From assembly GCA_045106985.1 (NCBI GenBank), contig JBGCFQ010000020.1, positions 62,001-126,000 on the forward strand: 64,000 nt of DNA. The letters run 5' to 3'. A program made the translations under genes and the position numbers. Each line of letters opens with the position of its first letter. Positions within the stretch are counted from its first letter, which is position 1. Source of the stretch: JAUIET01 sp045106985. GTDB taxonomy: Bacteria > Pseudomonadota > Gammaproteobacteria > Pseudomonadales > JAUIET01. Positions 1-9,559 of the stretch are shown here, in pieces. Under the pieces are notes generated by a model that did not search any database, was not told the DNA's origin, and saw only the letters and a list, made by a program, of their open reading frames with translations.

Positions 1-1997
1 TCTATCAAAGCCGGAACTAAGGTTTTATGGCCCGCGGCCTGCGACGATACGCCAACAACATGCACATCATTTTCTATCGCCTGTCTGGCAACCTCTTCTG
101 GCGTTGAAAACATCGGCGACAAATCGATATCAAAACCAACATCAGCAAAAGCCGTTGCTATGACTTTTGCCCCGCGATCATGTCCGTCTTGCCCCATTTT
201 ACAGACCAGCATACGCGGCCGGCGTCCGTGCTGCTCAACGAATGTATCAATATCTTTGCTAATCATTTGCCACCCTTCATCATCTTGGTAGGCATTGCCA
301 TACACGCCCGATACGGTCTGCGATTGGGCCTTAAAGCGACCAAAGCTTTTTTCCATTGCGTCAGATATCTCGCCAACAGAGGCCCGCAAGCGTGTGGCCT
401 TAATAGCCAAATCTAGCAAATTACCTTCTCCGCAGTCCGCAGCATGGTGAATGGCTTCCAGCGCTTGATCTACTGCCACCTGGTCCCGGCTATCACGCAT
501 TTTTTGTAAACGAGCAATTTGCGACTCGCGCACAGCAACATTATCTATCTCAAGAATGTCTACTTCGTCCTCGTCTTCGCTTTCCAGAATGTATTTGTTT
601 ACACCGACAATAACGTCTTCGCCACGGTCTATACGCGCTTGCTTACGAGCCGCTGACTCTTCAATTTTAAGCTTAGGCAAGCCAGTTTCTATGGCTTTCG
701 CCATGCCGCCTTGCTCATCAATCTCTGCAATCAACGCGCGAGCTTTGTCCGCTATTTCCTGTGTCAGTGACTCCATCATGTAGGAGCCTCCCCAAGGATC
801 TATCACATTGGTTATTCCGGTTTCTTCCTGAATAACTAATTGAGTATTGCGCGCAATTCTAGACGCGAACTCACTTGGTAAAGCGATTGCCTCATCGAGA
901 GCATTGGTGTGCAAAGACTGGGTACCACCAAATACAGCAGCCATCGCTTCAATAGTTGTACGTACTATATTGTTATATGGGTCTTGTTCGGTTAAGGACC
1001 ATCCTGACGTTTGTGAATGGGTGCGAAGCATCTTCGACTTAGCATTAGTAGGGCCAAACTCGTCAACGATTTCAGCCCAGATCATTCGAGCGGCGCGCAT
1101 TTTGGCAATTTCCATGTAGAAATTCATGCTAATGCCCCAGAAAAAGCTCAGGCGAGGCGCGAAATCATCAATGCCTAAACCAGCCGCTATGGCTGTTCTA
1201 ATATACTCCTTACCATCTGCTAAGGTGTATGCCATCTCAAGGGCGGCGTCCGCGCCCGCTTCTTGTATGTGGTAACCGGAAATTGAAATGGTATTGAATT
1301 TGGGAAGGTTGCTTGAGCAATAAGCAATAATATCGCCGATAATTCGCATCGAAGGCGCCGGCGGGTATATATAGGTGTTGCGTACCATAAACTCTTTTAG
1401 AATGTCGTTCTGAATCGTGCCAGACAACGCTTCCTGCGAAACACCCTGCTCTTCCGCGGCAACAATGTAGCCAGCAAGCACAGGAAGTACCGCGCCATTC
1501 ATGGTCATTGAAACCGACACTTTGTCGAGAGGAATCTCGTCGAACAAGATTTTCATGTCCTCAACGGAATCGACAGCAACACCTGCTTTACCTACATCGC
1601 CTTCCACCCGGGGATGATCAGAGTCGTAGCCCCGATGGGTAGCCAAATCAAAAGCAACAGAGACCCCCTGCCCACCACCTGCGAGCGCCTTGCGATAGAA
1701 CGCATTGGACTCTTCCGCCGTAGAAAAGCCCGCATACTGTCGAATAGTCCATGGTCTACCAGCGTACATAGTCGCCTGCGGGCCACGAATGTATGGCTGC
1801 ATGCCTGGAAGGCTGTTCGGGTGCTCTACACCCTCAAGATCCTCGGCGGTATAAAGCGCTTTAATCTCAATACCTTCCGGCGTCTGCCAGTTCAGACTGT
1901 CCAGCGATTTGCCACGCAACTGCTTTTCAGCCAATGCCGTCCAAGCTTCAATATCAGCCTTGGCTTGTTTTGCCGATTCTGCCTTCGATTCTGCCAT
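1..1997 (-). CDS. scpA: Methylmalonyl-CoA mutase, C-terminus cut off by window edge
   Basis: Adenosylcobalamin-dependent interconversion of methylmalonyl-CoA and succinyl-CoA, the last step that feeds propionyl-CoA carbon into the TCA cycle. About 665 of the usual 710-730 residues are visible. The N-terminal substrate-binding barrel carries the family segments RPWTIRQYAGF, FDLATHRGYDSDHPRV and VSMTMNGAVLPV. The cobalamin domain has its DxHxxG motif as DGHDRG at residues 604-609 (positions 171-188), whose His is the lower axial cobalt ligand. The start is the ATG at 1997, giving an N terminus rich in Ala and Lys, as in single-chain mutases. It lies 98 bp downstream of the biotin carboxylase gene on the same strand, so it probably ends the same operon. 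No epimerase is seen in the window. The frame is open to base 1. Confidence 0.95.
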   Translation of the reverse strand, partial: MAESKAESAKQAKADIEAWTALAEKQLRGKSLDSLNWQTPEGIEIKALYTAEDLEGVEHPNSLPGMQPYIRGPQATMYAGRPWTIRQYAGFSTAEESNAFYRKALAGGGQGVSVAFDLATHRGYDSDHPRVEGDVGKAGVAVDSVEDMKILFDEIPLDKVSVSMTMNGAVLPVLAGYIVAAEEQGVSQEALSGTIQNDILKEFMVRNTYIYPPAPSMRIIGDIIAYCSSNLPKFNTISISGYHIQEAGADAALEMAYTLADGKEYIRTAIAAGLGIDDFAPRLSFFWGISMNFYMEIAKMRAARMIWAEIVDEFGPTNAKSKMLRTHSQTSGWSLTEQDPYNNIVRTTIEAMAAVFGGTQSLHTNALDEAIALPSEFASRIARNTQLVIQEETGITNVIDPWGGSYMMESLTQEIADKARALIAEIDEQGGMAKAIETGLPKLKIEESAARKQARIDRGEDVIVGVNKYILESEDEDEVDILEIDNVAVRESQIARLQKMRDSRDQVAVDQALEAIHHAADCGEGNLLDLAIKATRLRASVGEISDAMEKSFGRFKAQSQTVSGVYGNAYQDDEGWQMISKDIDTFVEQHGRRPRMLVCKMGQDGHDRGAKVIATAFADVGFDIDLSPMFSTPEEVARQAIENDVHVVGVSSQAAGHKTLVPALI

Positions 1998-2095
1998 TAC
2001 CTTATATCCTTAAATTTTCTCTTCAGCGATAGCTCTGATCAATGCCTTAGATCGAAGTAGATCCTGCTTTTTATCAGCGCAAATGTACATCAGAG

Positions 2096-5017
2096 TTAGA
2101 GTACTGAAAGAAAAGCCGACACAGCCTTTTTAGCACGAGCCTGAACAACCTCAGGACTTTCTTGCTCAATTTGAACATCGGGCTTTATCTTAAAAAGGGG
2201 TTGCCCTTTTGAGATAATGACGCCATCGCCTTCAACCAGTATTTTCTCTATAGTGCCTGCATATGGTGCATACACTTTGTTGAACATTTTCATAACTTCA
2301 ACGATATAAATAGGGTCGCCTTCATCAAAATGATCGCCAACGTTAACGAACTCAGGCAGACCCGGCGCCTCTCTCGGGTACAACATACCGCCGCTAACGG
2401 CGAGAATTTCATCCGAGCTAGCAACGGGAGGGGGAACCAGCACATTACTCATCTCTGCCTGTAATTCGGGGTCCTGCAACCGCTCCGGGATAGTAATACT
2501 TAAATCAGCGTTAACCTTTAAATCAAAGAACCCCGTCTGGAATGCCAGATAAGGTAATAAACTAAGTAACTCTAAACCGGCCTGGAAACCAGCGTGCGCG
2601 CTCTGCACTGCTTTCCATTGTCCTTGGCGAATTCCTTTACAGGGCTTACTAGCGCTTAGAACAGTCGACAATTCTGTAAAGGACTCAATTCCTGTTTTAG
2701 CTTGCAGCTCGGCATAAAAAGCCAGCCCAGCGTGAAGCACCTCGAGGTCATGATCCCAGATCATGTTCGCTGGGGCACGGCTATTCGAGTAAGACATATT
2801 CAGAAAACGATACATATCGTTAACAACAACCAGAGGATTATCCAACCAGGAGATCTTGCCTTTCTTCCCATTGGCCGCGAAGCGATGTTTGTTGGCCGAA
2901 ATCCAACCCGCCAGTATATGTGGCTCATTCAACAATAGGGAAAGAGGCCGAATAAGCATTGTTTGCTTACTTTGCAGTGCGGCCGACAAACCGCTTTTTT
3001 GATCTGCACTTTCAGCTGCTTTCATCGCTGTATCGCAAATTTCGCGATAGCAGATATTCAGATCTATTTGCCCTGCACGTTCCTTTAGCAATCCAACCGA
3101 CGTTAGATAAGGAAGAATAAACTGGGTCGTAGGGCGTGCATTAATGTTATTGCCAATAAACCAATTCACAAGACCATAATGAAATTCTAGATTTGTCGCC
3201 AAGTCCTTACCGCGAATTTTAGTACGGCATAAAATATCTGAAAGCTTTTGGTAACTCGCCAGTCGGTCTTCGCCATGAGTAAGCAACAACGCAATATTGC
3301 TGTCGTATGCACCGGCCAAAGTGTACTTCATAAAGACATTAGTATCGGGGTTATGCAAGCAAATTCCCTGATCGTCCCTAATCTCATCTTGTTGTGGATC
3401 AGTCCAGTAATGCACTACTCCGCCAGCATGCGGCACCAAGGCTGCATTAGTCGCATTCAAGCGTGCCTCTACAGACGCCGCCAAGCGACGTACTCGTTGT
3501 GGTTTTGGCAAACGCTCTTTATGGAAAGCCAGCAGAACCATCGCTTCAACTAAAGAATTTACTCTGAAACGTTCTTTGTTGTTATCGGGATTAACGAACT
3601 CCAATGCATAGCAAAGCTCTGTAACGCGGTGTTCGACCTGAATACGTGTATTCATCTCCATGAAAAAGTGCTTGTCACGATCAACAATGCACTCAAAAGT
3701 GGAGACCGAGTCTAAGCCAACGGCCTCACCAAACCTCTCGGCTTCTTCTTCCATTGCAGCCAAGGTAAGCACGTCCTGACGCAATGTCTTCAACTCTGCT
3801 GCCGGGGCTTTATTCCTTTCAGCCTCCGTCAAACTCTCTTGCAAAGTTTCTTTAGTAACCGATACTTCCAACAGTTTTTGTTCGTGCATCTGCAAGGAAC
3901 AATCTCTGGCTCCAAGGGAAAGGCTCCACTTTCCATTGCCAATTACCTGAATTTCCTGGTGGCGTGTTGTTTCAATATTCAATTCAATCAGAACATTTTT
4001 ATTGTCGCCGACACCTGTTGTTTTTACTTCATTGAGAATTTCCAGAACCAGGCCAGGAACTTTTTCAGATGCCAGTTTGACTTTCTCTTTTTCTGTTTTA
4101 GCTTTATAGCTACCGGGGGCCGCTAATATTCGTTGCCCTTTACCACCGCCACCGCTAATGGCCTTTAGCCGTATTCTATTTTGAGGATACTTCGCATACA
4201 TATCTTCAACACAGAGCCGTACCTGTGCCGAAATTTCATTAATGCTGCAAAGATCAATACCTTTTGCATACGATGCAGCGAGCACGGCATCAGCTTTGTC
4301 TTCCAGACTTAGCTCCGCATCGTCCAGCAGCTTTTTTGCCACTTTCAGTTTGTGCTTTTGAACAATCGCTTTTAGTCCTGCCAGGTTTTTACATTTTCCT
4401 AACAAGGTCAACGTTGTCGCATTATCGACACCTGGAGTGACGCTAACGCCAACGTTCAAAGCTGTGCGTTTTGCCTCATCTTTTAGACCTGCGTCGTGAA
4501 CGGTTTTTGAGCACGGTCCGATAAATCGTAATCCAGCCCTTTCCATCGATGCGACCATTTCTTCATCTTCAGCCATGAAGCCGTAGCCGGCAAAAATGGA
4601 GTCGTAATCATTGGCCCTGGCAATAGCAATAATCTGTTCGATTCGTTGCAATCTTTCTTCACGCGACGCGCCTGTGTAATCAGGTACGCGATGAACGTGT
4701 GCAGGATTCTTCATTACGCGAAGTTCAGGGGCCTGTGCATTTCGGTAAACAATTGAGTCCTTCTCTGACAGTAAAATGCCAAATTCGGTAATGCCCATTT
4801 CAGTAAAAACATCCATGGTTTCTTTACGAATTGGCCCACGACATATTATCAACGGCTTGACGGTCTCACAGCTGAAGCTGCGAACCCATGCTGAACTGGC
4901 CATGGATAAACGTCGATCTTCATGGATAAGCGGATTATTTAAATAGCTATCTGCCTTCGCGATGGAGACATCATTCTCTTTTGTATTCAAGGTCGATTCT
5001 TCTCTGATATTTACCAC
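2096..5017 (-). CDS. Acyl-CoA carboxylase, fused biotin carboxylase and biotin carrier
   Basis: Uses ATP and bicarbonate to carboxylate its own biotin, then hands the carboxyl group to the carboxyltransferase encoded just upstream. The 973 residues hold a biotin carboxylase N domain (about 50-190), an ATP-grasp domain with the glycine loop ISGGGGKGQRI near 285-297 and the EMNTRIQVEHRVTE signature near 455-468, and a C-terminal biotinyl domain with the biotin-accepting Lys at about 910 in EVMKMF. It is longer and more divergent than PccA or AccC (450-670 residues). Charged helical inserts lie either side of the glycine loop (about 195-275 and 300-430), and about 350 residues I cannot assign lie between the carboxylase and biotinyl parts. 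Clustering with methylmalonyl-CoA mutase favours propionyl-CoA as substrate, but acetyl-CoA or another acyl-CoA cannot be excluded. Confidence 0.85.
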   Translation of the reverse strand: MVNIREESTLNTKENDVSIAKADSYLNNPLIHEDRRLSMASSAWVRSFSCETVKPLIICRGPIRKETMDVFTEMGITEFGILLSEKDSIVYRNAQAPELRVMKNPAHVHRVPDYTGASREERLQRIEQIIAIARANDYDSIFAGYGFMAEDEEMVASMERAGLRFIGPCSKTVHDAGLKDEAKRTALNVGVSVTPGVDNATTLTLLGKCKNLAGLKAIVQKHKLKVAKKLLDDAELSLEDKADAVLAASYAKGIDLCSINEISAQVRLCVEDMYAKYPQNRIRLKAISGGGGKGQRILAAPGSYKAKTEKEKVKLASEKVPGLVLEILNEVKTTGVGDNKNVLIELNIETTRHQEIQVIGNGKWSLSLGARDCSLQMHEQKLLEVSVTKETLQESLTEAERNKAPAAELKTLRQDVLTLAAMEEEAERFGEAVGLDSVSTFECIVDRDKHFFMEMNTRIQVEHRVTELCYALEFVNPDNNKERFRVNSLVEAMVLLAFHKERLPKPQRVRRLAASVEARLNATNAALVPHAGGVVHYWTDPQQDEIRDDQGICLHNPDTNVFMKYTLAGAYDSNIALLLTHGEDRLASYQKLSDILCRTKIRGKDLATNLEFHYGLVNWFIGNNINARPTTQFILPYLTSVGLLKERAGQIDLNICYREICDTAMKAAESADQKSGLSAALQSKQTMLIRPLSLLLNEPHILAGWISANKHRFAANGKKGKISWLDNPLVVVNDMYRFLNMSYSNSRAPANMIWDHDLEVLHAGLAFYAELQAKTGIESFTELSTVLSASKPCKGIRQGQWKAVQSAHAGFQAGLELLSLLPYLAFQTGFFDLKVNADLSITIPERLQDPELQAEMSNVLVPPPVASSDEILAVSGGMLYPREAPGLPEFVNVGDHFDEGDPIYIVEVMKMFNKVYAPYAGTIEKILVEGDGVIISKGQPLFKIKPDVQIEQESPEVVQARAKKAVSAFLSVL

Positions 5018-5032
5018 TGGTTTCTCCCCGTC

Positions 5033-6760
5033 TTAATGAAATTCACGCTGTACAGCGTTCAGCGGTTCAGCTTCATAATGACGCAAATGAAACTCCATAT
5101 TTTCGGCTAACACTTTCCGCAAGTCTGACGGCATAACGATCTGTGATATCGACCCTAAGCTAAGACCTTCATTAGGGTTCATAAGCTCAGCTTCGTAGCG
5201 TTGTGTTAAAAGAGCTTCTTGCTCCTTAACCCATAACGCTATTTGCGCCTGTGCTTGCTCAACAGATTTCTTTGCTGAAACACCAGACTTCTGCAAGCTT
5301 GCGGCGGCGTCAGCAACGCGTTTTTTCACTGAGCCTCGAATGGCGCGAAGCTCGTCTTTGTAAACGAAATCAACGCCCGCAGGACCCATTACGGCCGCCC
5401 TTGTCGATGGCAAGGCGATTACGAAGTCTGCGCCCGTGGGGTAATTGTTGTAAGAGGCGTAAGCGCCACCAAACGCATTTCTGACCAGCACAAGAAAGCG
5501 CGGAGTACGTAAGTCAATAATGGCATCAAGCATCGCACGACCAGCCTGAACGATGCCCCTAGATTCTTGCTCGCGCCCAGGAAGAAATCCGGTTGTGTCT
5601 TCCATAAATATCATTGGAATATTGTATAAGTTACAGAACCTTATGAAGCGAGCATTTTTATACGCGGCATCAATATCAATCTGTCCCGACGCAACCGCAC
5701 TGTTATTACCTACAAAACCGACAACGTTGCCACCCAAACGACCTAACGCTGTTACCGTGTTCTTGGCACGGTCAGGCTGAATCTCAAGAAAATCACCATG
5801 ATCACAAATTTGTTGAATGACAATGCTTATATCCACCGGCGTGTTAAAGCCTGTTGGTGAATTGAAAGCTTTCTTGAGAAGTAAGTCGATGTCCCAGGTT
5901 TTTCTGTCTATTGGATCGGAAGTAGCCTGAAAATAGGCTAGCTCGGAGTTATTGTCTGGTAAGTAACGTAACAGGGTTATTACATGTTTCAGAGCGCTGA
6001 CTTCGTCTTCAACCACAAAATCCGTCACGCCGCTCTGGCTGTGCACGCCAGGGCCGCCTAGCTCGTCGGGGGTAACGTCTTCGCCCAACACAGACTTAAC
6101 CACTCCAGGTCCGGTAAGACCAAAAAAAGTATCGTTTGGTTGAATTAAGAAGCTGCCCTGACGCGGCAAATAAGAGCCCCCACCTGCGTTAAAGCCAAAC
6201 ATGCACATGATGCTGGGCACAACGCCTGAAATCTTTCTGAGCGCAGTGAATGCTTCAGCGTAGCCATCAAGACCGCCAACACCCGCCGGCACAAAAGCGC
6301 CCGCGCTGTCATTAAGACCAATGAGGGGAATTTTGCGTTTTCCGGCCAGCTCAAACAATCTTGCTAGCTTCTTACCGTTAGTGGCATCCATAGAGCCGGC
6401 TCTAACGGTAAAATCGTGTCCGTAAAGCGCAACGTCTCGACCTTCAATACTAAGAATTGCTGTCACTAAAGAGGCGCCATCGAGGTTTTCGCCCCAATTT
6501 TGAAACAATATAGTGGGCTCTTTATCGCTTAGCACACGAATTCTCTCCCAAATGGTCATTCGACCCTTTTGGTGCTGCTTACGAGTATTCGCAGTGCCTG
6601 CGGCAAGCTTTGGACGCTGCTGTAATGCAAAGCCCTTCTTTAGAGTCTCTTCATACAAACCTGGTGCTTCAGAGATCTGCCCGGGAACTGAAAAATCTAC
6701 CTCTGCCTCTTTACCGAACGGGTTTTCAATGCTCGGAATGATACTGTCCGACTTTGCCAT
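5033..6760 (-). CDS. Acyl-CoA (probably propionyl-CoA) carboxylase carboxyltransferase subunit
   Basis: Transfers the carboxyl group from biotin to the acyl-CoA. The 575-residue protein has both crotonase-like halves of the carboxyl_trans family. The N-terminal half has GLNDSAGAFVPAGVGGLDGY and the oxyanion-type FNAGGGSYLPR, with FGLTGPGVVKSV after it. The C-terminal half has FMEDTTGFLPGREQE and a glycine-rich segment beginning FGGAYAS. This is slightly longer than PccB (about 510-540) because of a charged stretch near residues 455-500. It is the first gene of the three-gene operon, ending 15 bp before the biotin carboxylase start. The substrate is inferred from the mutase two genes downstream. 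Confidence in the carboxyltransferase role is high; in the exact acyl-CoA it is moderate. Confidence 0.88.
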   Translation of the reverse strand: MAKSDSIIPSIENPFGKEAEVDFSVPGQISEAPGLYEETLKKGFALQQRPKLAAGTANTRKQHQKGRMTIWERIRVLSDKEPTILFQNWGENLDGASLVTAILSIEGRDVALYGHDFTVRAGSMDATNGKKLARLFELAGKRKIPLIGLNDSAGAFVPAGVGGLDGYAEAFTALRKISGVVPSIMCMFGFNAGGGSYLPRQGSFLIQPNDTFFGLTGPGVVKSVLGEDVTPDELGGPGVHSQSGVTDFVVEDEVSALKHVITLLRYLPDNNSELAYFQATSDPIDRKTWDIDLLLKKAFNSPTGFNTPVDISIVIQQICDHGDFLEIQPDRAKNTVTALGRLGGNVVGFVGNNSAVASGQIDIDAAYKNARFIRFCNLYNIPMIFMEDTTGFLPGREQESRGIVQAGRAMLDAIIDLRTPRFLVLVRNAFGGAYASYNNYPTGADFVIALPSTRAAVMGPAGVDFVYKDELRAIRGSVKKRVADAAASLQKSGVSAKKSVEQAQAQIALWVKEQEALLTQRYEAELMNPNEGLSLGSISQIVMPSDLRKVLAENMEFHLRHYEAEPLNAVQREFH

Positions 6761-7030
6761 ACAATAACCTTGATATTACTTAAAGGAGCACCCTAACCGG
6801 TGACATTGGGCAACCGACCAAAAATGCCTTGAATTAATTGTGCGCATAGCGCTCTGGGTACTAATGATGCTTTTGGGGAGCACACTGCCAGCGTAAGCCA
6901 GCAATGGAAAAACACCTTAATGTTTGGGAAAATACTTGTCAATCAATACCTTGCTTAAATCCTGTTAAGATATAATAACGTTTTTGGCGCTTAGCAAACA
7001 TGCTTTTCGGCCTACTGGGAGGCGCCCTTT
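6761..7030. other. Divergent intergenic region between carboxylase operon and pabB
   Basis: This 270-bp stretch separates the minus-strand carboxylase operon from plus-strand pabB, so it must carry promoters in both directions. I see no convincing ORF. The only promoter-like element I can name is the TATAAT at 6971-6976 facing pabB. Confidence 0.6.
6971..6976 (+). promoter_or_regulatory. Candidate -10 box for pabB
   Basis: A perfect TATAAT lies 55 bp upstream of the pabB start. No good -35 sits at 16-18 bp: TTGCTT at 6951-6956 leaves only 14 bp of spacer. The assignment rests on the -10 alone. Confidence 0.4.
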
Positions 7031-8386
7031 TTGACCCAATTATTTTATAAAAACATCGCCTATAAGAGTAGCAGCGAAGACTGGTTTTCCAAGCTGGCTG
7101 GCTTGGCGCACCCGGTATGGCTGGACAGTAGTAACAGTGAGCGAGGCCGTTACGACATTCTAAGTGCAGAGCCTGTCGAATGGATAGCGCTTCACCATAA
7201 CCCCCAGGCCAGCGCTAAACAATTGCAGCTGAAAGCCTCCGATTTTCTGGACAGACTGCGCACAGCAAACGCACGGCACCAACATGCAGTGACAATAGAA
7301 AGCTTACCATTTACCGGCGGAATTATAGGCCAACTCGGCTACGATTTTGGCCGCCAGTTAATGGGGGTTGCTAGCAGCAAAGAAACATCAACACCTATCG
7401 CCGAAGCGGGTGTGTACGAGTGGGCTATTGTTCAGGATCACCGTTTGAAACGGTGCACATTCGTTTGCTGCCTGACCGCAATTAAGGCTGAAGCTCTGCT
7501 CAACAAACTATTCACCTCTCGCTCCCTGTTTGAGCCATTAACACTCTCATCGGAACTCTCCTCGAACTTAAGTCGCAATGAGTACACCGCAGCGCTCGCA
7601 CGCATTCGTGACTACACACTCGACGGTGACTGTTATCAAATCAATTACTCAAAGCAATACAGCGCGAGCTACCAAGGACACCCAGCCGACCTGTATCTAA
7701 AACTTCGTAACGCCAGCAGCGGACCATTTTCCGCCTACTTTCATGGCGAGTGCAGCACCACACTGAGTATGTCTCCAGAGCGCCTGGTAAGCGTAAAAAA
7801 TGATGAGCTGCTGACTCAGCCAATCAAAGGTACAGCACCCAGATCAAGTATCGAAAAAGAAGATAAAGCCAATGCCGAAAGCCTGAAAGGTAGCACAAAA
7901 GACCAAGCCGAGAATGTGATGATTGTTGATTTACTGAGAAACGATTTCGGCAAAGTCTGCACACCGGGTAGCATACAGGTTCCGCAACTGTTCGAGCTTC
8001 AATCTTTCTCGGCCGTCCATCATTTGGTCAGCAGCATTAGTGGCACACTTAAGAGCCGAACAGACGCATTGGACTTGCTTAAAGCTGTCTTTCCAGGCGG
8101 GTCTATTACAGGCGCGCCCAAACGCCGAGCGATGGAAATAATCGAAGAGCTTGAGCCTCACGCCCGCAGAGTCTACTGCGGTTCAATTTTCTATCTGTCA
8201 TCTACGGGGCAGTTCGACAGCAATATTCTAATTAGAACAGTGTTTTGTGAGAACGACACACTGTTTTGCTGGGGCGGCGGTGGAATTGTTTTAGACTCAA
8301 CCGCAGATGCAGAGTGGCTTGAAATTAACGACAAGATTGGCAATCTTCTTACGATACTGGGAGACGCACAAGCTCCCGAGCTTTAG
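7031..8386 (+). CDS. pabB: Aminodeoxychorismate synthase component I
   Basis: Converts chorismate, with ammonia from the PabA glutaminase, to 4-amino-4-deoxychorismate for folate synthesis in the cytoplasm. The 451 residues match the chorismate-binding family. Visible signatures are QPIKGTAPRS, VDLLRNDFGKVC, SSISGTLKSR, FPGGSITGAPKRRAMEII and the closing CWGGGGIV segment. The PIKGTAPR loop favours PabB over TrpE. The start is TTG at 7031; no in-frame ATG lies near the N terminus, and GGGAGG at 7018-7023 gives an 8-nt ribosome-binding spacing. A TATAAT lies 55 bp upstream. The 3' end overlaps the 3' end of convergent thrH by 4 bp, leaving no space for a separate terminator. Confidence 0.93.
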   Translation: MTQLFYKNIAYKSSSEDWFSKLAGLAHPVWLDSSNSERGRYDILSAEPVEWIALHHNPQASAKQLQLKASDFLDRLRTANARHQHAVTIESLPFTGGIIGQLGYDFGRQLMGVASSKETSTPIAEAGVYEWAIVQDHRLKRCTFVCCLTAIKAEALLNKLFTSRSLFEPLTLSSELSSNLSRNEYTAALARIRDYTLDGDCYQINYSKQYSASYQGHPADLYLKLRNASSGPFSAYFHGECSTTLSMSPERLVSVKNDELLTQPIKGTAPRSSIEKEDKANAESLKGSTKDQAENVMIVDLLRNDFGKVCTPGSIQVPQLFELQSFSAVHHLVSSISGTLKSRTDALDLLKAVFPGGSITGAPKRRAMEIIEELEPHARRVYCGSIFYLSSTGQFDSNILIRTVFCENDTLFCWGGGGIVLDSTADAEWLEINDKIGNLLTILGDAQAPEL

Positions 8387-8997
8387 TCGTCTACTTCGAC
8401 ACTCGCTTCTAGAAAGGCCTTACGCAAGGCATCATAGTCGTGTACCGCGGGAAACTGGGGAAACTCTGCGATTACATTTTTGGGTGCGCTAAACAGAATT
8501 CCGGCCTCAGCTTGCGATAACATTGTGGTATCGTTGTAGGAATCTCCTGCAGCAATAACGCGATAATGGAGTCCCTGCAATGCCATCACAGCATGCCGTT
8601 TCGGGTCTTCCTGGCGAAGCACAAAATCAACGACCCGACCATTGCCATCAATCTTGAGCTTGTGGCATAACAAGGTAGGCCAACCCAACTGACGCATCAA
8701 GGGTTTAGCAAATTCGTAGAAAGTATCTGACAGTATGACCAACTGAAAGCGCTCACGAAGCCAATCTACAAATTCTATTGCGCCGGGCAGTGGTTCTAAA
8801 CCGGATATTACTTCCTGTAGATCCTTGTAGCCCAAGCCATGCTGCTCAAGCAGCGCTAAGCGCTGCCGCATTAATTGCGAGTAATCAGGAATATCTCTTG
8901 TTGTGGCCCGCAGCTCTTCGATACCTGTTCGTTCAGCCAATCCAATCCAAATTTCAGGTACTAGAACACCTTCCAGGTCCAGGCAAGCAATTTCCAT
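8383..8997 (-). CDS. thrH: ThrH: phosphoserine phosphatase / homoserine phosphotransferase
   Basis: A HAD-superfamily enzyme known in Pseudomonas to dephosphorylate phosphoserine and transfer the phosphate to homoserine, linking serine and threonine synthesis. The 204 residues are typical of ThrH. HAD motif I is the variant DLEGVLVPE (the usual DxDGT is DLEGV, a ThrH trait). Motif II is VILSDTFYEF, and motif III/IV comprises DPKRHA and AAGDSYNDTTM. It is convergent with pabB and overlaps it by 4 bp. It is a single gene with its start ATG at 8997. Confidence 0.93.
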   Translation of the reverse strand: MEIACLDLEGVLVPEIWIGLAERTGIEELRATTRDIPDYSQLMRQRLALLEQHGLGYKDLQEVISGLEPLPGAIEFVDWLRERFQLVILSDTFYEFAKPLMRQLGWPTLLCHKLKIDGNGRVVDFVLRQEDPKRHAVMALQGLHYRVIAAGDSYNDTTMLSQAEAGILFSAPKNVIAEFPQFPAVHDYDALRKAFLEASVEVDD

Positions 8998-9112
8998 GAT
9001 GATTTAGGCTCGAAAAAGGGAAGCAAGATTTTAGCCGTTAGGCACTGTCAAAGTCGACTCGATTCCTATAAAAATGAAGGTTTGTCGCTCTATTGCCAAA
9101 TTACTGTCGACT

Positions 9113-9367
9113 CTAGTAACTCAGGGCGTTTATTCGCTCTAGCTCACCTTGGTTAAACAAAGGCGAAGTAACTAGCTGAATGTATCTTTCAACCGCCTCA
9201 TCTGCTTCACTCTTCGATTTAAACGGCCCTTCTGCTGGTGACTCACGACTCATGAAATACCAATAATTATTAATGAGCACAGTGCGCTCAGACCGGAAAA
9301 AACGTTTCTCAGTCGGCACTTGTGATCCTCGCCTCTCACCTTTAGTATTTTCTGGTTCCACTGTCAT
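9113..9367 (-). CDS. Small conserved hypothetical protein, DUF6316-like
   Basis: An 84-residue, soluble, charged protein. The core (FFRSER..VLINNYWYFMSRES..GPFKSKSEADEAVERYI) resembles small gammaproteobacterial proteins of the DUF6316 type, in which a YW/WYF strand is followed by GPF and an acidic helix. The function is unknown. I chose the ATG at 9367 over an in-frame TTG six bases upstream because AAGGCGAG sits at a proper distance from the ATG. It has no close operon partner: thrH lies 115 bp downstream of it, and cysB 186 bp upstream. The family name comes from memory and was not verified by search. Confidence 0.7.
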   Translation of the reverse strand: MTVEPENTKGERRGSQVPTEKRFFRSERTVLINNYWYFMSRESPAEGPFKSKSEADEAVERYIQLVTSPLFNQGELERINALSY

Positions 9368-9516
9368 TGCCAACTCGCCTTAAATAAGGAAAACCTTATG
9401 GACGGTCAGCTTATGGTTAAATATTATTATTTACAACAAGTTATAACGCTAAATTCAAGTAATAGATCAATATTTGAACCGCTTCCTCCGGCACAGCGTC
9501 AGTCGTTAATACACGG

Positions 9517-9540
9517 CTAGTTGCATAACTAGTTGCATAA
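9517..9540. repeat. Perfect tandem 12-bp direct repeat
   Basis: CTAGTTGCATAA occurs twice head to tail (9517-9528 and 9529-9540), 20 bp past the cysB stop codon. It could be replication slippage. I see no hairpin in it. Confidence 0.85.
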
Positions 9541-9559
9541 AGAGACACTGCGCTATGGT

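Noticed and set aside
1614..2060. Plus-strand open frame of 148 codons
   Set aside because: It runs antisense to the well-conserved methylmalonyl-CoA mutase start and encodes nothing recognisable.
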